Below are positions 34,100 to 44,879 of a DNA stretch of 64,000 bases, in pieces (within the stretch, counting starts at the first letter, position 1; each line of letters starts with the position of its first letter). The notes beneath the pieces are model-generated. The model ran no database searches. It was not told the origin of the DNA and saw only the letters and a program-made list of their open reading frames with translations. The translations under genes and the position numbers were made by a program. Source of the DNA: Limnanthes douglasii subsp. nivea (Eukaryota > Streptophyta > Magnoliopsida > Brassicales > Limnanthaceae). The DNA is taken from contig JAUPFV010000001.1 of NCBI GenBank assembly GCA_036936605.1, positions 209,729,138 through 209,793,137 of the forward strand, read 5' to 3'.

Positions 34100-34863
34100 T
34101 TAATTCCTCCGCATCTCCTTACTTTTCACAATTTTTCGTCTAAATATTTGTCCAGAACATATTAATTTTTTTATTGCACTTTGCGGAAGCCGATTGTACC
34201 ACTTTAAAGCATTTTCTTTCAAAGCTTTATAGAGAACTCGACATAACAACTTATCGCGGTTGTTATAATTCATCTTAAAGTATTTAAACTGCTCTAGATC
34301 AGTATACGAATCTCTATTCCTATTGAACGTTTGCATTTTTTATATATCAAATTGCTTCGGTAGGTGTTGGAATTTTTTTTTAGCAAGATTGTGGAAACTA
34401 CCTTCATTTATGTCATTGAATATACAAGTGACCATTTTTAAAAATCTTATGAAGACCTTGTTCGAACGGAACCACAATTTGATTGTTTACTTGGTAATCA
34501 AAACTTTGGTTCCCCGAGCCGCTTTGTAACAAAAGAGGGCTTTCTCTAGCCTTATACCATAGTTTGTTGTTGTCTAGACCTTCCCTTGGCTAGCACTATA
34601 TCCTTTCCCTTATGAAGCTCCTGCTTAACTGAGGAGTCACGTCATTTCTTTGATTATTTCTCCCGCTTCAAGGTTTGATATTTACTGGTATTCCTCTTCG
34701 AATAATGCTTACCAACATAAAAAAAATTAAGATGACGATCTCTATTCAGAGAAGAAGAAAACCCATATGAATCAGAAATGGAATACTTATTAAATCTTGA
34801 ATGACTATAATGATATATTGCTCTTCGTTCATTTTTCAATGAATAATCCCTTCTTTTCGACAT
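34100..34863 (-). pseudogene. Tat element 2 gag remnant
   Basis: The frame 34336-34100 includes DLEQFKYFKMNY and ALKENALKWYNRLP, the gag domain hallmark. The frame 34863-34654 begins MSKRRDYSLKNERRA and is basic and Ser/Tyr-rich, as expected for the N-terminus. The segment between them is out of frame. Confidence 0.6.
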
Positions 34864-35169
34864 AACTATTTTTTGGGTACTTTACATGGTTTCGCAAAGA
34901 ATTAGACTTGGCGTCTTCTTTCTGAGAACTCTCTTCTTCCCCAAGCTTTTGGATTTTTGAACATATATTTCTTTTTTGCATATAATTGTGTTTTTAGTTT
35001 AACACAAATATTTCATCACGCAATTGATCCCAAGACAACTGGCCAGACCCACCCTTCTTCGACTGTGATTCTTTCGGTAAGTATTGCAAGACCTACCTGA
35101 ATCTCACAATCCATCTTTCACTAGATTCTGAAGATGAACATAACATATATATATATACTTGTGTTGCAG

Positions 35170-35595
35170 GGCATTAAACAACAAATCGTCCCTCGACTAT
35201 CGCGTTTGGTGGCAGATAGTCCCTTGACTTTCAAATGTCCGTTGACCGTCCCTGGACTATCGCGTTTGGATAAAGTTAGTCCACCAGATCCTCTGATCCA
35301 TGAGAGACTGCCACCTGCCACCATAGTCCTCAGATTTTTGTATCACCACTAGTCCTTTGAGTTTAGGTCAAACCCAAAGTGTAGAATATTACGGATAACT
35401 AAACTCAAGGGACTACTGGTGATACAAAAATATGGGGACTATGGTGACAGGTGGCAGCCTCTCATGAACCAAAGAATTTGGTGGACTGACTTTATCCAAA
35501 CGCGATAGTCCATGGACTGTCAATGGACATTTGAAAGTCAAAAGACTATCTGACACCAAACGCGATAGTCGAGGGATGATATACTGTTCAAAACC
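35170..35595. mobile_element. Mutator-type foldback MITE with 197-bp inverted repeats
   Basis: The left arm 35170-35366 and right arm 35399-35595 are each 197 bp and complementary over their whole length with scattered mismatches; the spacer is 32 bp. The ends read GGCATTAAAC and GGTTTTGAAC inward. The 10-bp duplication TGTGTTGCAG flanks it at 35160-35169 and 35596-35605. Long inverted repeats plus a 9-11-bp duplication fit non-autonomous Mutator-like elements. No protein is encoded; open frames on both strands are by-products. Confidence 0.9.
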
Positions 35596-35621
35596 TGTGT
35601 TGCAGTAATCACTTATGTTTT

Positions 35622-35676
<55 letters not shown>

Positions 35677-35686
35677 ATATATATAA
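35622..35686. repeat. (TA)n microsatellite
   Basis: About 50 bases of AT dinucleotide with small interruptions, just right of the MITE. Confidence 0.95.
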
Positions 35687-36620
35687 AGGATAATTGTATA
35701 AATTAAATTACAAACAAATCTATAAATTTATTTTGAGAGATAAAGTTTAACTAGAATGGTTAGTTGTTAGAAAAGAATAGCAGTTTATACCTAAATTAGG
35801 TAAAAAGACTTTTATAGATTATTTTAGACTTTTTAAGCCAATGAACAAATATGGATGATTCGTAATCGACTCTAATCTATTAATTCACGAAAATTAAATA
35901 TATATTTTTTCTAATTACATTAAATATCTTCAATATTTATTAAATTAGTACTATGAAGATCAATAACTTATCCATCCAATTTGTAGATCGGATAAAATCG
36001 ATCCCTATCGAGTTTACCCCTAATGACACTATTTCAAAACTTTTATTGTCCACCCCCAACGACTTAAAACAAACTATTTCAAAACCATTGTGTCCCCATG
36101 CATGCCCAAACTTATATAAATTAAACATGACCGGCTTAATATATTTTCGAAACTACTTTCAGTTACTATTTCAGAACTCAGCTTTCATTATCTGTTGAAC
36201 TTACAATAATTAACTTATGTGCAAACTGCAAACCCTATTCCCCATTTAAAACTTAAAACTCACGTACTTGCATGGACAGAGATCATTCATGAGCTACAAT
36301 ATGTTATCAGATCAGTCCATATATCATACCACACAGTCTTTTTCGTCCCAAAAATTAAAAAAAAAAAAAAACAACAGTAATAAAATTTGAAGAGATAGAT
36401 GATGATTTCGAATGCTTCCATTCCAAAAGGTATAACACTAGCTTTAATCTTGATCCGCTTTTCTTTGCCTAACTTGGTTTGTTCACTCCATCATGTAACT
36501 ATGTATTCTCCTTTTCTCCATTATAAATCTTCCTGTCAACAAAATTGAAAAAAAAAAAGTTATATAGTTAAGTGAATTAAACTTGAAACAAAATGATAAA
36601 TATTACTAAAAATGTTTTAT
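35687..36620. other. AT-rich spacer, no gene recognised
   Basis: Small open frames on both strands at 35940-36198 overlap and show no family resemblance. An A-run lies at 36356-36372. This stretch is downstream of the miRNA precursor, so it may include the end of its primary transcript. Confidence 0.45.
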
Positions 36621-36621
36621 G

Positions 36622-36822
36622 AAAAGAACTGGATCTCCCTTCAGTCCAATTGGTGAGCAAGTAATCGGAAAGAATTGCTTCCGTGTCATGCATTTGGTGG
36701 AACCCAACACTTAATATACTGTTGTTGTTGCTGGAAGTATTGAGGACAGCCTTATGCATGAAATGGCAGCTCTTTGCCGTTTCTCAGCCCTCTGCATTGG
36801 ACCCAAGGGAGCTCCTTCATTA
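36622..36822 (-). ncRNA. MIR319: miR159/miR319-type precursor hairpin
   Basis: The - strand transcript folds into one long hairpin of about 200 nt, the unusual length of the miR159/319 family. The 3' arm (36649 down to 36629) reads TTGGACTGAAGGGAG then atccag. Its first 15 nt equal miR319 as I remember it, and position 16 is A instead of C. The 5' arm GGAGCTCCCTTGGGTCCAA (36815-36797) pairs with it at 17 of 19 positions. Further up, CAUGCAU pairs with AUGCAUG, and GCUGCC with GG-AAGC, giving the second conserved duplex that this family needs for loop-to-base processing. miR319 directs cleavage of TCP transcription factor mRNAs. A TATA box lies about 70 bases upstream. The small - strand ORFs here (36752-37021) are not expected to matter. 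Confidence 0.82.
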
Positions 36823-36885
36823 CTATATTTCTTTTTCTTGTTGGAGTTTTGAGTTTGAGTTTTGTATTTGTGCCAGTGTTGTGCT

Positions 36886-36896
36886 TATTTATATAG
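36886..36896 (-). promoter_or_regulatory. TATA box for the miR319-like gene
   Basis: On the - strand CTATATAAATA, close to the plant consensus. A start site about 30 bases on would be near 36860, leaving a leader of about 40 nt before the hairpin. The leader is CA/A-rich (cacaacactggcacaaatac and on), typical of plant 5' ends. The sequence up to ~37000 would be the proximal promoter. Confidence 0.7.
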
Positions 36897-37039
36897 CCCA
36901 CGTCTGTTGTGTCACATTCTTCAACTTTCCTACTGTTCTCCCGTGTTACGAGGCCACGTTGATATTGCATTCGTAGTACACGCAATCCTTCACCTTTAGA
37001 CGTGTCAGAAACATAATACAATATAGTACTATGTTTTTG

Positions 37040-40030
37040 GACTTTTCTCTCATTTTTTATGGGCTGAAATATTCAGTAGACCAACTTGTAAGTGCCATTT
37101 ATTAATTTTATATTACGACTCGGAAATTTGTTGATAATAATTATGGTCTCTTTTTTAAAATGCATCAGACAACTTTTCGGATGTGAATCTAAACTTAACC
37201 AACGCATACAAGTCCTAAAAGAGAATAGATCCAATTAACAATGAAACTTAAATGAACCAGACAACTAGAAACACTAACTTTTTTAGTTTCATTATATAAG
37301 TAACTTATAAATAGACAAACAAATTCTCTCCCACGTGAATTTAAAACATAGAAGTTATAGTACTTTCAGTTTAAAAGCCGCTTCGTAAATGAAATTTTAA
37401 AATTTGAAATTTGAAATTTAAAAAAGGAAACACAAATATACACGAATATTAAAAGTTCAATTGTGGATAGGGCTATTAAAACATTGCATTTTATAAACAT
37501 ATATCTAACCTCTCCTGTAAATAGAAATAATAAAAAACAAATAAACATCAAAACCTTTACAGATATCTAACAATTCACGCAAATAAAAATAATATAAAAT
37601 GCATTAATATCGAAAGATTTATAGATAGTTGTTTTCCCGCATTAAATAAACTAGATTCCGAAACACAAAAACCGATAACAAAAACAATAAAACTAAAAAA
37701 AATTCAAACACAAAAACAATAAAATTAGAAAAAAAACGATTGATGTTGATATATGAATTTAATATCGAAGGTGCAAATAATCTTTATGATCACGAACAAC
37801 AATGTATTCGATTTTAAAAAAATACACCCAAAAATTAAATGGATTGTTATGCTATAACTTTAGGGCTTTATCCTGTTCGGAGCTAAAGATTTTTTAAGAA
37901 AAGCAAAAAAAAAATGATATTTTAAGCTTTCTTTCTTTTTTTATTTATATTTTTGTACTTGTGAATGTACTTTGACTTAATAGTGGATAGAATGATCATT
38001 TATAAGATTCTAAATACGATCACTCTACCGTTGACTTAACACATGCGATGAATTTGAATTTAATAATCTCGTGTCATATACAGTCTCTGATCGATGGTTT
38101 TTCCTCTTGATCATACATCAATCTAACTAATATCTACGTTATATGTTCAATGTAGGTCCTTTAGTTACATGTTGGTCCAATGTACTCTATTGATTATATT
38201 TAATTAATTGGACTTATAATTACAATAGTTTTGATACTCTCAACCTCCATGGATGAGACATTATATTTAAGACATCCTTATAATCTTTTACTCGGATCAT
38301 CACATGAGCTGAGGTGTATCCATCAAACTGTGTACTGCATAGTATTGTTGTTTTACAGGTAACCTAACACGATATATTAGTTTAGATAATTTCCAACAAA
38401 GAACTAAAGAGGTATTACCATGCCTTATCTAATGCATAATAGGTCCCTCAATAATCACATTGTCAACTACCACCAATATTAAATCCGATTTCTCCTTGCG
38501 TGCAATGAATGACACGAACCTATGATTATTACGTGTTAGTTTCAAACTGGTCCTACTATACTGAATTGATAACACTAGTTTGTAAAAACTTTAGTAGAGA
38601 CAGAAGAGTAAATTAACTATTATATTATCCTAAATTAATCGTATACAAATCAAAACTAAACACAATACAATTGGAACTTAAACTAAATTCTCGATTACAG
38701 ACAAACTCCGACTACAAGTGAATATCTACTAGACTAAAAATGCTCACATGAATATTATGTTCATAAAAAAATTTGGGTGTTGATATCTTAATAGAGGGAC
38801 ATTGAAATGGAGAACATGCTTAGTTTCCTGTAATCTTAATCGAATAATGAAGTTTAGTGTTATTTTCTATATTTTAATTTTCTTGGCTATAAGAAACCAA
38901 ACATATTTTCTTCATAAGATGTTGTTAGGTGTGTGACAAAAATATTTATCATAAAACATGTAGTAATGAATCATATAATTTGATACAACATCCATTTAAC
39001 CCATAAAGTGATAAACCGTTTATGATCTTCTTAGTTTCAAGACTTTCTTCATGTCAACATACAATGATTTATTTACTAAATATCAGATGACACGTGACCT
39101 ACTATACAATACTTTATCCCCAAAATAATCAAATTTTTAATTAAGCCTATTTGAATTAATGGTATACCATATCCAGAACAAACCTCAGCATACATCAAAA
39201 GTTTAATTGCCGAAACATATAAAATCTTTTATATTTCATAAGTTTCTAAATTAATTGAGATGTTGAATGAGAAAAAATATATTAATCTACCCCGAGCAAA
39301 TTAGAGGCTTGTAATTTTTACATCATAATATTTTAGCATGTAATAATGTATATCTTTTGTGATAAACTGAATCTTGGTTCCCAACACATAATACGCATTA
39401 CTTATAAATTTCACATTAATTTCTTTATAAAAAATCTTTTAGTAGCATGCAACAGGTCACTATAATTTGTGGTAATCAATATGTTAACGATAGGTAACTC
39501 TAAATTCCAATCATCTCTCCCTGAACTTGTTTAGTTCATAATAATTACTAAGTTAATCTAAAAACCAAAAGAGGATGAAACTTTGATAGGTTATGATATT
39601 ATTAATTAGATGGTTAAACTAAAATATAATAAATTGATTTTTAACTTTTTAAAACTATTGACTTTATAAAATATGCATATGATTGTTAAAAACCTGTTAA
39701 TATTCATTTGGACATAATAACTTTTTCAATATGGCATACTCGATTAATTGAGTTATTGAGTTGTAATATATATCAAGTTTTGTTAATGTTATAATTTATA
39801 AATATATGATCTTAGTATTCATTCAATAAATTTTTATGGTGAAGTGTACATATTGTACTATGATATTATCTTTGAGTTAAGAATGGTACAAATATAGTAT
39901 AACCAACTAATCTTTTTTTAGATAACGGATATGAACTTAACTAAATTATCTTACATAAATTTTTATCTTATTACAATAGTCCACAACTAAGAATTAGAAT
40001 TACATGCGATGTTTTTATATAACTATTGAT
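37040..40030. other. Gene-free AT-rich region
   Basis: No coding or RNA gene signal. The region holds one copy of a dispersed repeat (38081-38280). Open frames are short and unrecognised. Confidence 0.5.
38081..38280 (+). repeat. Dispersed ~200-bp repeat, copy 1
   Basis: This aligns with 41606-41800 in the same orientation. Shared blocks include gatcatacatcaatc, aactaat-tctaa, ttaactaact-gactta and tctatggat-agac. The copies are clearly diverged, roughly three bases in four alike by eye. No transposon ends were found around either copy. Confidence 0.65.
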
Positions 40031-40245
40031 GATGTTATAAAATTTGAATTTGGATCCTTTTGTTGCACCACAAAAAAATCTAAATATTATTGTAGAACTC
40101 TTTATGACGTTACAAAAATTGAAACTAATTTTTTCCATCGCACCATAATGATCCCAATGTTCATTTAGAACTCTTATGACGTTACAAAAGTTGAAAATAA
40201 ATTCTTGCACCACAAATATATGAATACTCTTTTGAGACTCTTTAT
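40031..40245 (+). repeat. ~70-bp tandem repeat, three units
   Basis: Units begin gatgttataaaa (40031), gacgttacaaaa (40106) and gacgttacaaaa (40178) and each ends aactctttat, with lengths 75, 72 and 68. The - strand open frame 39971-40213 repeats FNFCNVI because of this array and is not a gene. Confidence 0.8.
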
Positions 40246-40249
40246 GAGA

Positions 40250-43200
40250 ATACTTAGCTTAATATGTATACATAGTATTTTATTTTACTTTATTTGGATC
40301 TTTATAAAATATTGTACTAACTTAAGTTTTAATAAAAAATTTAGAATGTTTAGTTTTGTTTTCATGAATAGCTGTAACTATTTATTATCAAGTGGAGATT
40401 TTAACAGTGATCTCTAGAGGAATTGATCATTCTTACGATTATAAGATGATCAAATATGAAAGTTCACATCCTTATCATTTGGATATGAATGAATCATTTC
40501 TGATTTTCCTCATAGCCAAAGTTGTTCACCGATTATTTCCCCGTAAACTAAATATGCTCAAATCTAAATTTGGTAGTGGGTTTTTAAACTAAGGTATCGT
40601 ACTTTAAACACACATGTTGTTGGTAAAGGTCATTGTACCATATTTAATAACTACTTTTGAATGTATTGATATAAGAATAAAATTATGCATATTTTAAAAA
40701 ATGGATCATGATATTTTTCACCGAACTATCATATCTTCCTTAGTTGCAGCGATCATGACATATATGATAAATTTAATTCTTTTACCGGAACACTCTACCA
40801 TACTCATGTCTTTAAAATATTTAAATATATCAATAACTCCTAACATAATGAAATATATGCATAATAGATCTATAAGATATATATTAAAAAATATATATAT
40901 GTTATCATGGTCCTCTTTACATAAGAATATTTTAAAGTTAACTTTCTAAATTTGTTCTAAACACTTATATTGCTATGTATGTGTCTAATTTATTTAATTT
41001 TGTTTTCCTCTCCTATATGTATTATACACGTGTATTAACAGTTAGAAAAGTTAAGAGAGAGTTAAGTACCTCAAGAAAGTAGCTTGTCAATCTCCTCCTG
41101 AGAGGTGTAACATGAATGCTCGTGATAAAGGTACATATAATTATCTAAGTGTTTCAATATGTATTACTGTACAATATATTAGAACGTGTATTATAAAGTA
41201 TAAAATATAGTTAGTACACTATATGTAACTTATTCATTTTTTAACTTTTTTATTCTTGAATCACCATACTTTATACATATGTTTTACCATTCCTTAGTTA
41301 TGGTAATAAATTGTATATTCTTCATGAAGAAAAAATGTGATTATTGCATTTGTATTAATCCATCAAGAATCAATAAGAATTAGAAATAAACTGAATTGAA
41401 GACCACATCAAATGCGTGAATATAATTGTTTTGGTCGAGTCAAGTATCAAACGTCTCATAGATTTTATGAAGTTTTCAAAGGTATTTGTAAACAAAATTC
41501 AACTTTTATGCTAAATTATACTTAACCTTATTACATACTTAAAGTTAGTACAACTATAATATCATCCATATTTACTTATATTTTGCTTAGAGAATTTTAC
41601 TATGCAAGTCTCTTTGATGGATCCTTCCTTTAGATCATACATCAATCGAACTAATGTCTAAATTATACGATGCTCCCTTAATTACCCATTGTTCAAATAT
41701 ATTTATTGTTGTATAGATTTAACTAACTAGACTTAAAACTACAACAAGTTGGACTTTTCATCTCTATGGATAAGACTATCTAATTCAAGATATATTTACA
41801 TTACACACATACTTCTCTTACTAATATTAAGAAGATTTTTATCAAGAAAAATAGAATAAAATAAATAACCAAAAACTAAGATGAATAAGTCATTCTATGA
41901 CAATGTAAATGGCTCTGATAAAAATATGAAAACACCTGCTTTTACCTTTTATCGCTCTACTTATAATATAAAAACTTAATGTTTTTTTTCTCTCGAATAT
42001 GGACTTCTCTCTGTATAAAATCTATTTCTTCAAATTGAAAATAATAATTGTACCGCCTAATAAAATAAATTTTCTTGTTTATGTAACCACTTAGAGGTAT
42101 AAATGAAGTTAAAGGTTTGTTAGATTTTGAAACAAAATAAATATAATGTTTAATATCTCTCTAAAATAAACTTTTAGCCAACTTTTCTTTTTATCTCTTG
42201 GTGTGTAATACTAATTTATTTACTTCTAGCTCTCTAAAAGCTCACAAATTTTAGTTTTTACATAATATGAATTGTTAATAGGTAAATAACTCACTCTATA
42301 AGAAAACAAGAGACAATGAAACTCTATTACAACAATTTCCACCTAAATCGAATAATTGTGAAGGAACCTATTAACAGAGAAAGATTATTATTCTAAATAA
42401 ACCTATAACTATTCAATATTTAAAGTCTTATAAATATATTTAAAAAAAATCAACCAACGTACCAAATTGCAGAAAAATTCAAACAATATATAAATGTGCT
42501 AAATATGATTACTTTATTTTATATATTCTTTTTATTCTTGTAGTTTTGCATACTAAATATAGTTTGTTTTAAGAGAAATTGTCTCATATTTCTAGAAGCA
42601 CTTTTAATCCATCGTATTTAAATTTGGTTCTTGAACACTATTTCTCATCGCTTCCTTATGATGTTAATTTAGGATCTCATATTCAGGCATATAACTTTGC
42701 ACCTAAGTTGAATCCTTGTCACATTTGGTAATTTTTGTATTTGCGGTCTATAAACTAGGAAAATCAGTTTAATTAACGATATATATAGTTGATATTAGTA
42801 TAATTAATAAAATTTTATTAATACAATGTAAATCAATGAATACAAAGATCTTTCACTCTTATCCAAGTCATTTAATGATGTAAGGTTTATTCTCACGCCA
42901 TAAATTTTTTTAATATTTTTTATTGTTTTAAGACATCCATCATATGTTACCAATGAAAATTATCTTAACATTATTGTAATAACTAATCACAACTCAACCA
43001 TCAATTTCAAGATATTTAAAAAATAATCTTAATTTGATAATATACAATATGATACATCCATACAAAATCTAAGACTCAATCATATTTGTTTTCACTTGTA
43101 GAAATACATAACACTTTAGATTCAAATATAACATATAAAACATCTATATTTGAATAATTAGAATAATCTTAAATTATTTAACACAATAATTTTGTTTCAT

Positions 43201-43786
43201 ATAAACAATTTTTTCATAATCATAACATACTTTAGAAAAACTAGATTCATATTGGTAGTGGTCTCATTTTAAGTACAACTCATTAACAATTATAAAAAAA
43301 CAATCAAGTCCAAAATGGTTAACGCGTTTAACAAATATAATTATAAAAAACATTCAGGATAGTTAACATAGTTAATCAAGGACATGTTCAAACCCTCAAA
43401 AATCATAATAGTTAGATTTGAAATAACATAATCCAAGATATTTAAAAGTTGATATATGAAGGTTTTAAGACATGTGATGATTAATATAAACTAAAGTTAA
43501 TAATATATGAAATGCGTTACCGTATTAATGATTCTTAAAACTTTATTTATGGTCGCAAGTTCTAATGAAATATCTCATAAATATTAATAGATTATGACTT
43601 ATTTATCTTAACTACTTAGATTTTCAATTTATTGTATCTTTGACTGAGTTTTATAGATATCTGAGTACATTAATTGTTGATGAGACAATGATTTAGGCCT
43701 AAATAATTGCATCCTTATTATTAAGAGTCCTTGCGAGAGTAATGAAGAACGAATTGTTTGATGTTGTTCGAAGTATTTTTAGCTTT
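40250..43786. other. Gene-free AT-rich region
   Basis: Only short open frames (40205-40949 among them) without recognisable products. The second copy of the dispersed repeat is at 41606-41800. Confidence 0.5.
41606..41800 (+). repeat. Dispersed ~200-bp repeat, copy 2
   Basis: Partner of 38081-38280, 3.5 kb away in direct orientation. The pair could be diverged LTRs of an unrecognisable element or two members of a dispersed family; the intervening DNA shows no pol. Confidence 0.65.
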
Positions 43787-43870
43787 GGCTGAAGTCTTAT
43801 TTGTCTTTGCTGAAGCATCTATTGTCTTTGTTGAAGCCTATTTTGTTATTTTTTGAAGACTATTTCTTAT
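43787..43870 (+). repeat. ~21-bp tandem repeat
   Basis: Three to four units of the form gctgaag-cttatttgtcttt, the last ones lengthened. It lies left of the + strand ORF zone of Tat-like element 3, possibly within its LTR. Confidence 0.7.
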
Positions 43871-43940
43871 TTTTCTTGTTTGGATGATATTTGGTTTTTG
43901 GATTTGACTTTGTTTTCAAAATCTTCAATTTGTTATTAAC

Positions 43941-44215
43941 CGTGCTTAAGTAGCCTCTTTAATCCTTAACAAATGATGATGTAAATATTGTCATGCGTCT
44001 CTTCTTTATCTCTGGCTCTTTTTGTTTTATTATTTTCTACTTTGGTTGAGCTTGATATAAAGGTATTCTAGTAGCCTTTATAGCATTTGACGAAGGATGA
44101 GGAAGAAAAATGAATCATTTACTATATTTTTACTATTTTTGTATCAGATGGATTAATTTATTCCTTTATTTTTACTTTTTATGTTAAAATTTTAAGTAGC
44201 CCCCCTCCCCCAATT
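43941..44215 (+). repeat. Diverged ~118-bp units with a GTAGCC motif
   Basis: aagtagcctctttaa (about 43946), agtagcctttatagc (about 44070) and aagtagcccccctcccc (about 44192) head three loosely similar units, followed by caaatgatga, gacgaaggatga and tcatcggacaa respectively. Such motifs are seen in LTRs of Tat elements. This could be the 3' LTR of element 3, but no boundaries were found. Confidence 0.4.
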
Positions 44216-44879
44216 CATCGGACAAAATTAAGATAAATGCTAAAATATAGAAGGAAATATCTCTGTTTTTGTTTAGTCACCTGAAGCTGAGAAAAGTATA
44301 TCTCTGTAATCTTTTATGGGTAAGTATTATACTATCATCATATTCTTTTATATTTTATATCGGTTAAAATCTTAAAATTGGAGGGCATGTCTTTGTTTTT
44401 ATTAACCACACAAGTTGATTGGAACATATTACATGTGTTGACAAGTTTTTTTTGTAACTATGTGTGTGCATTCCTTTATTCAATCTTGATCCATTCTTTT
44501 TTAACTACATGTGTACAACCCTTTATAATCTTTGAATTAATTTATGGTATTAATTCAGAAAGAAGTCTATGGTTATTTTAGAATCACTTTTTGGGTTAGA
44601 TGCCCTGTTTTTTATTCTTTGAATTTCTTTTATCTCATTATTTTTTGTTTGTTTCTTTTATTAATTTTTTTACTTCTTTGAGTTTTTTTTGTGTTATCTC
44701 TTGTTTGTTAATTTCATAAATAAGCTATAGCAAAATCTTTTCCTTTTTGTAAAAGTTGAGGCAAAAAAAAAAAGAATTCTAATAGTTTAATCACTCAACT
44801 TTGTTAGTCACGAGAGTATTAGTTCTTTAAAGTTGCAATCCAGTAGTATGGATGATTTTGATGTTCATCTTGTCAAACT

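Larger units (their letters stand above)
30400..34863 (-). mobile_element. Tat-like Ty3/gypsy element 2, gag-pol remnant
   Basis: Read on the - strand from 34863 down: gag, protease, a short piece of RT, two RNase H-like regions and integrase. All are broken by stops and frameshifts, and most of RT is deleted. The second, archaeal-like RNase H before integrase marks the Tat group. LTRs could not be located. The MITE at 35170 lies just upstream of gag. Confidence 0.7.

Noticed and set aside
35121..35352. ORFs of 67 and 72 codons on both strands
   Set aside because: They lie in the inverted repeat arm of the MITE and reflect its composition, not coding.
36752..37021. 89-codon - strand ORF over the TATA region and hairpin
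   Set aside because: It spans the presumed promoter, so it is not one transcript; the ATG inside the transcript would give only about 20 codons and the conserved feature is the RNA stem.
39971..40213. 80-codon - strand ORF with repeated FNFCNVI
   Set aside because: It is the translation of a ~70-bp tandem repeat.
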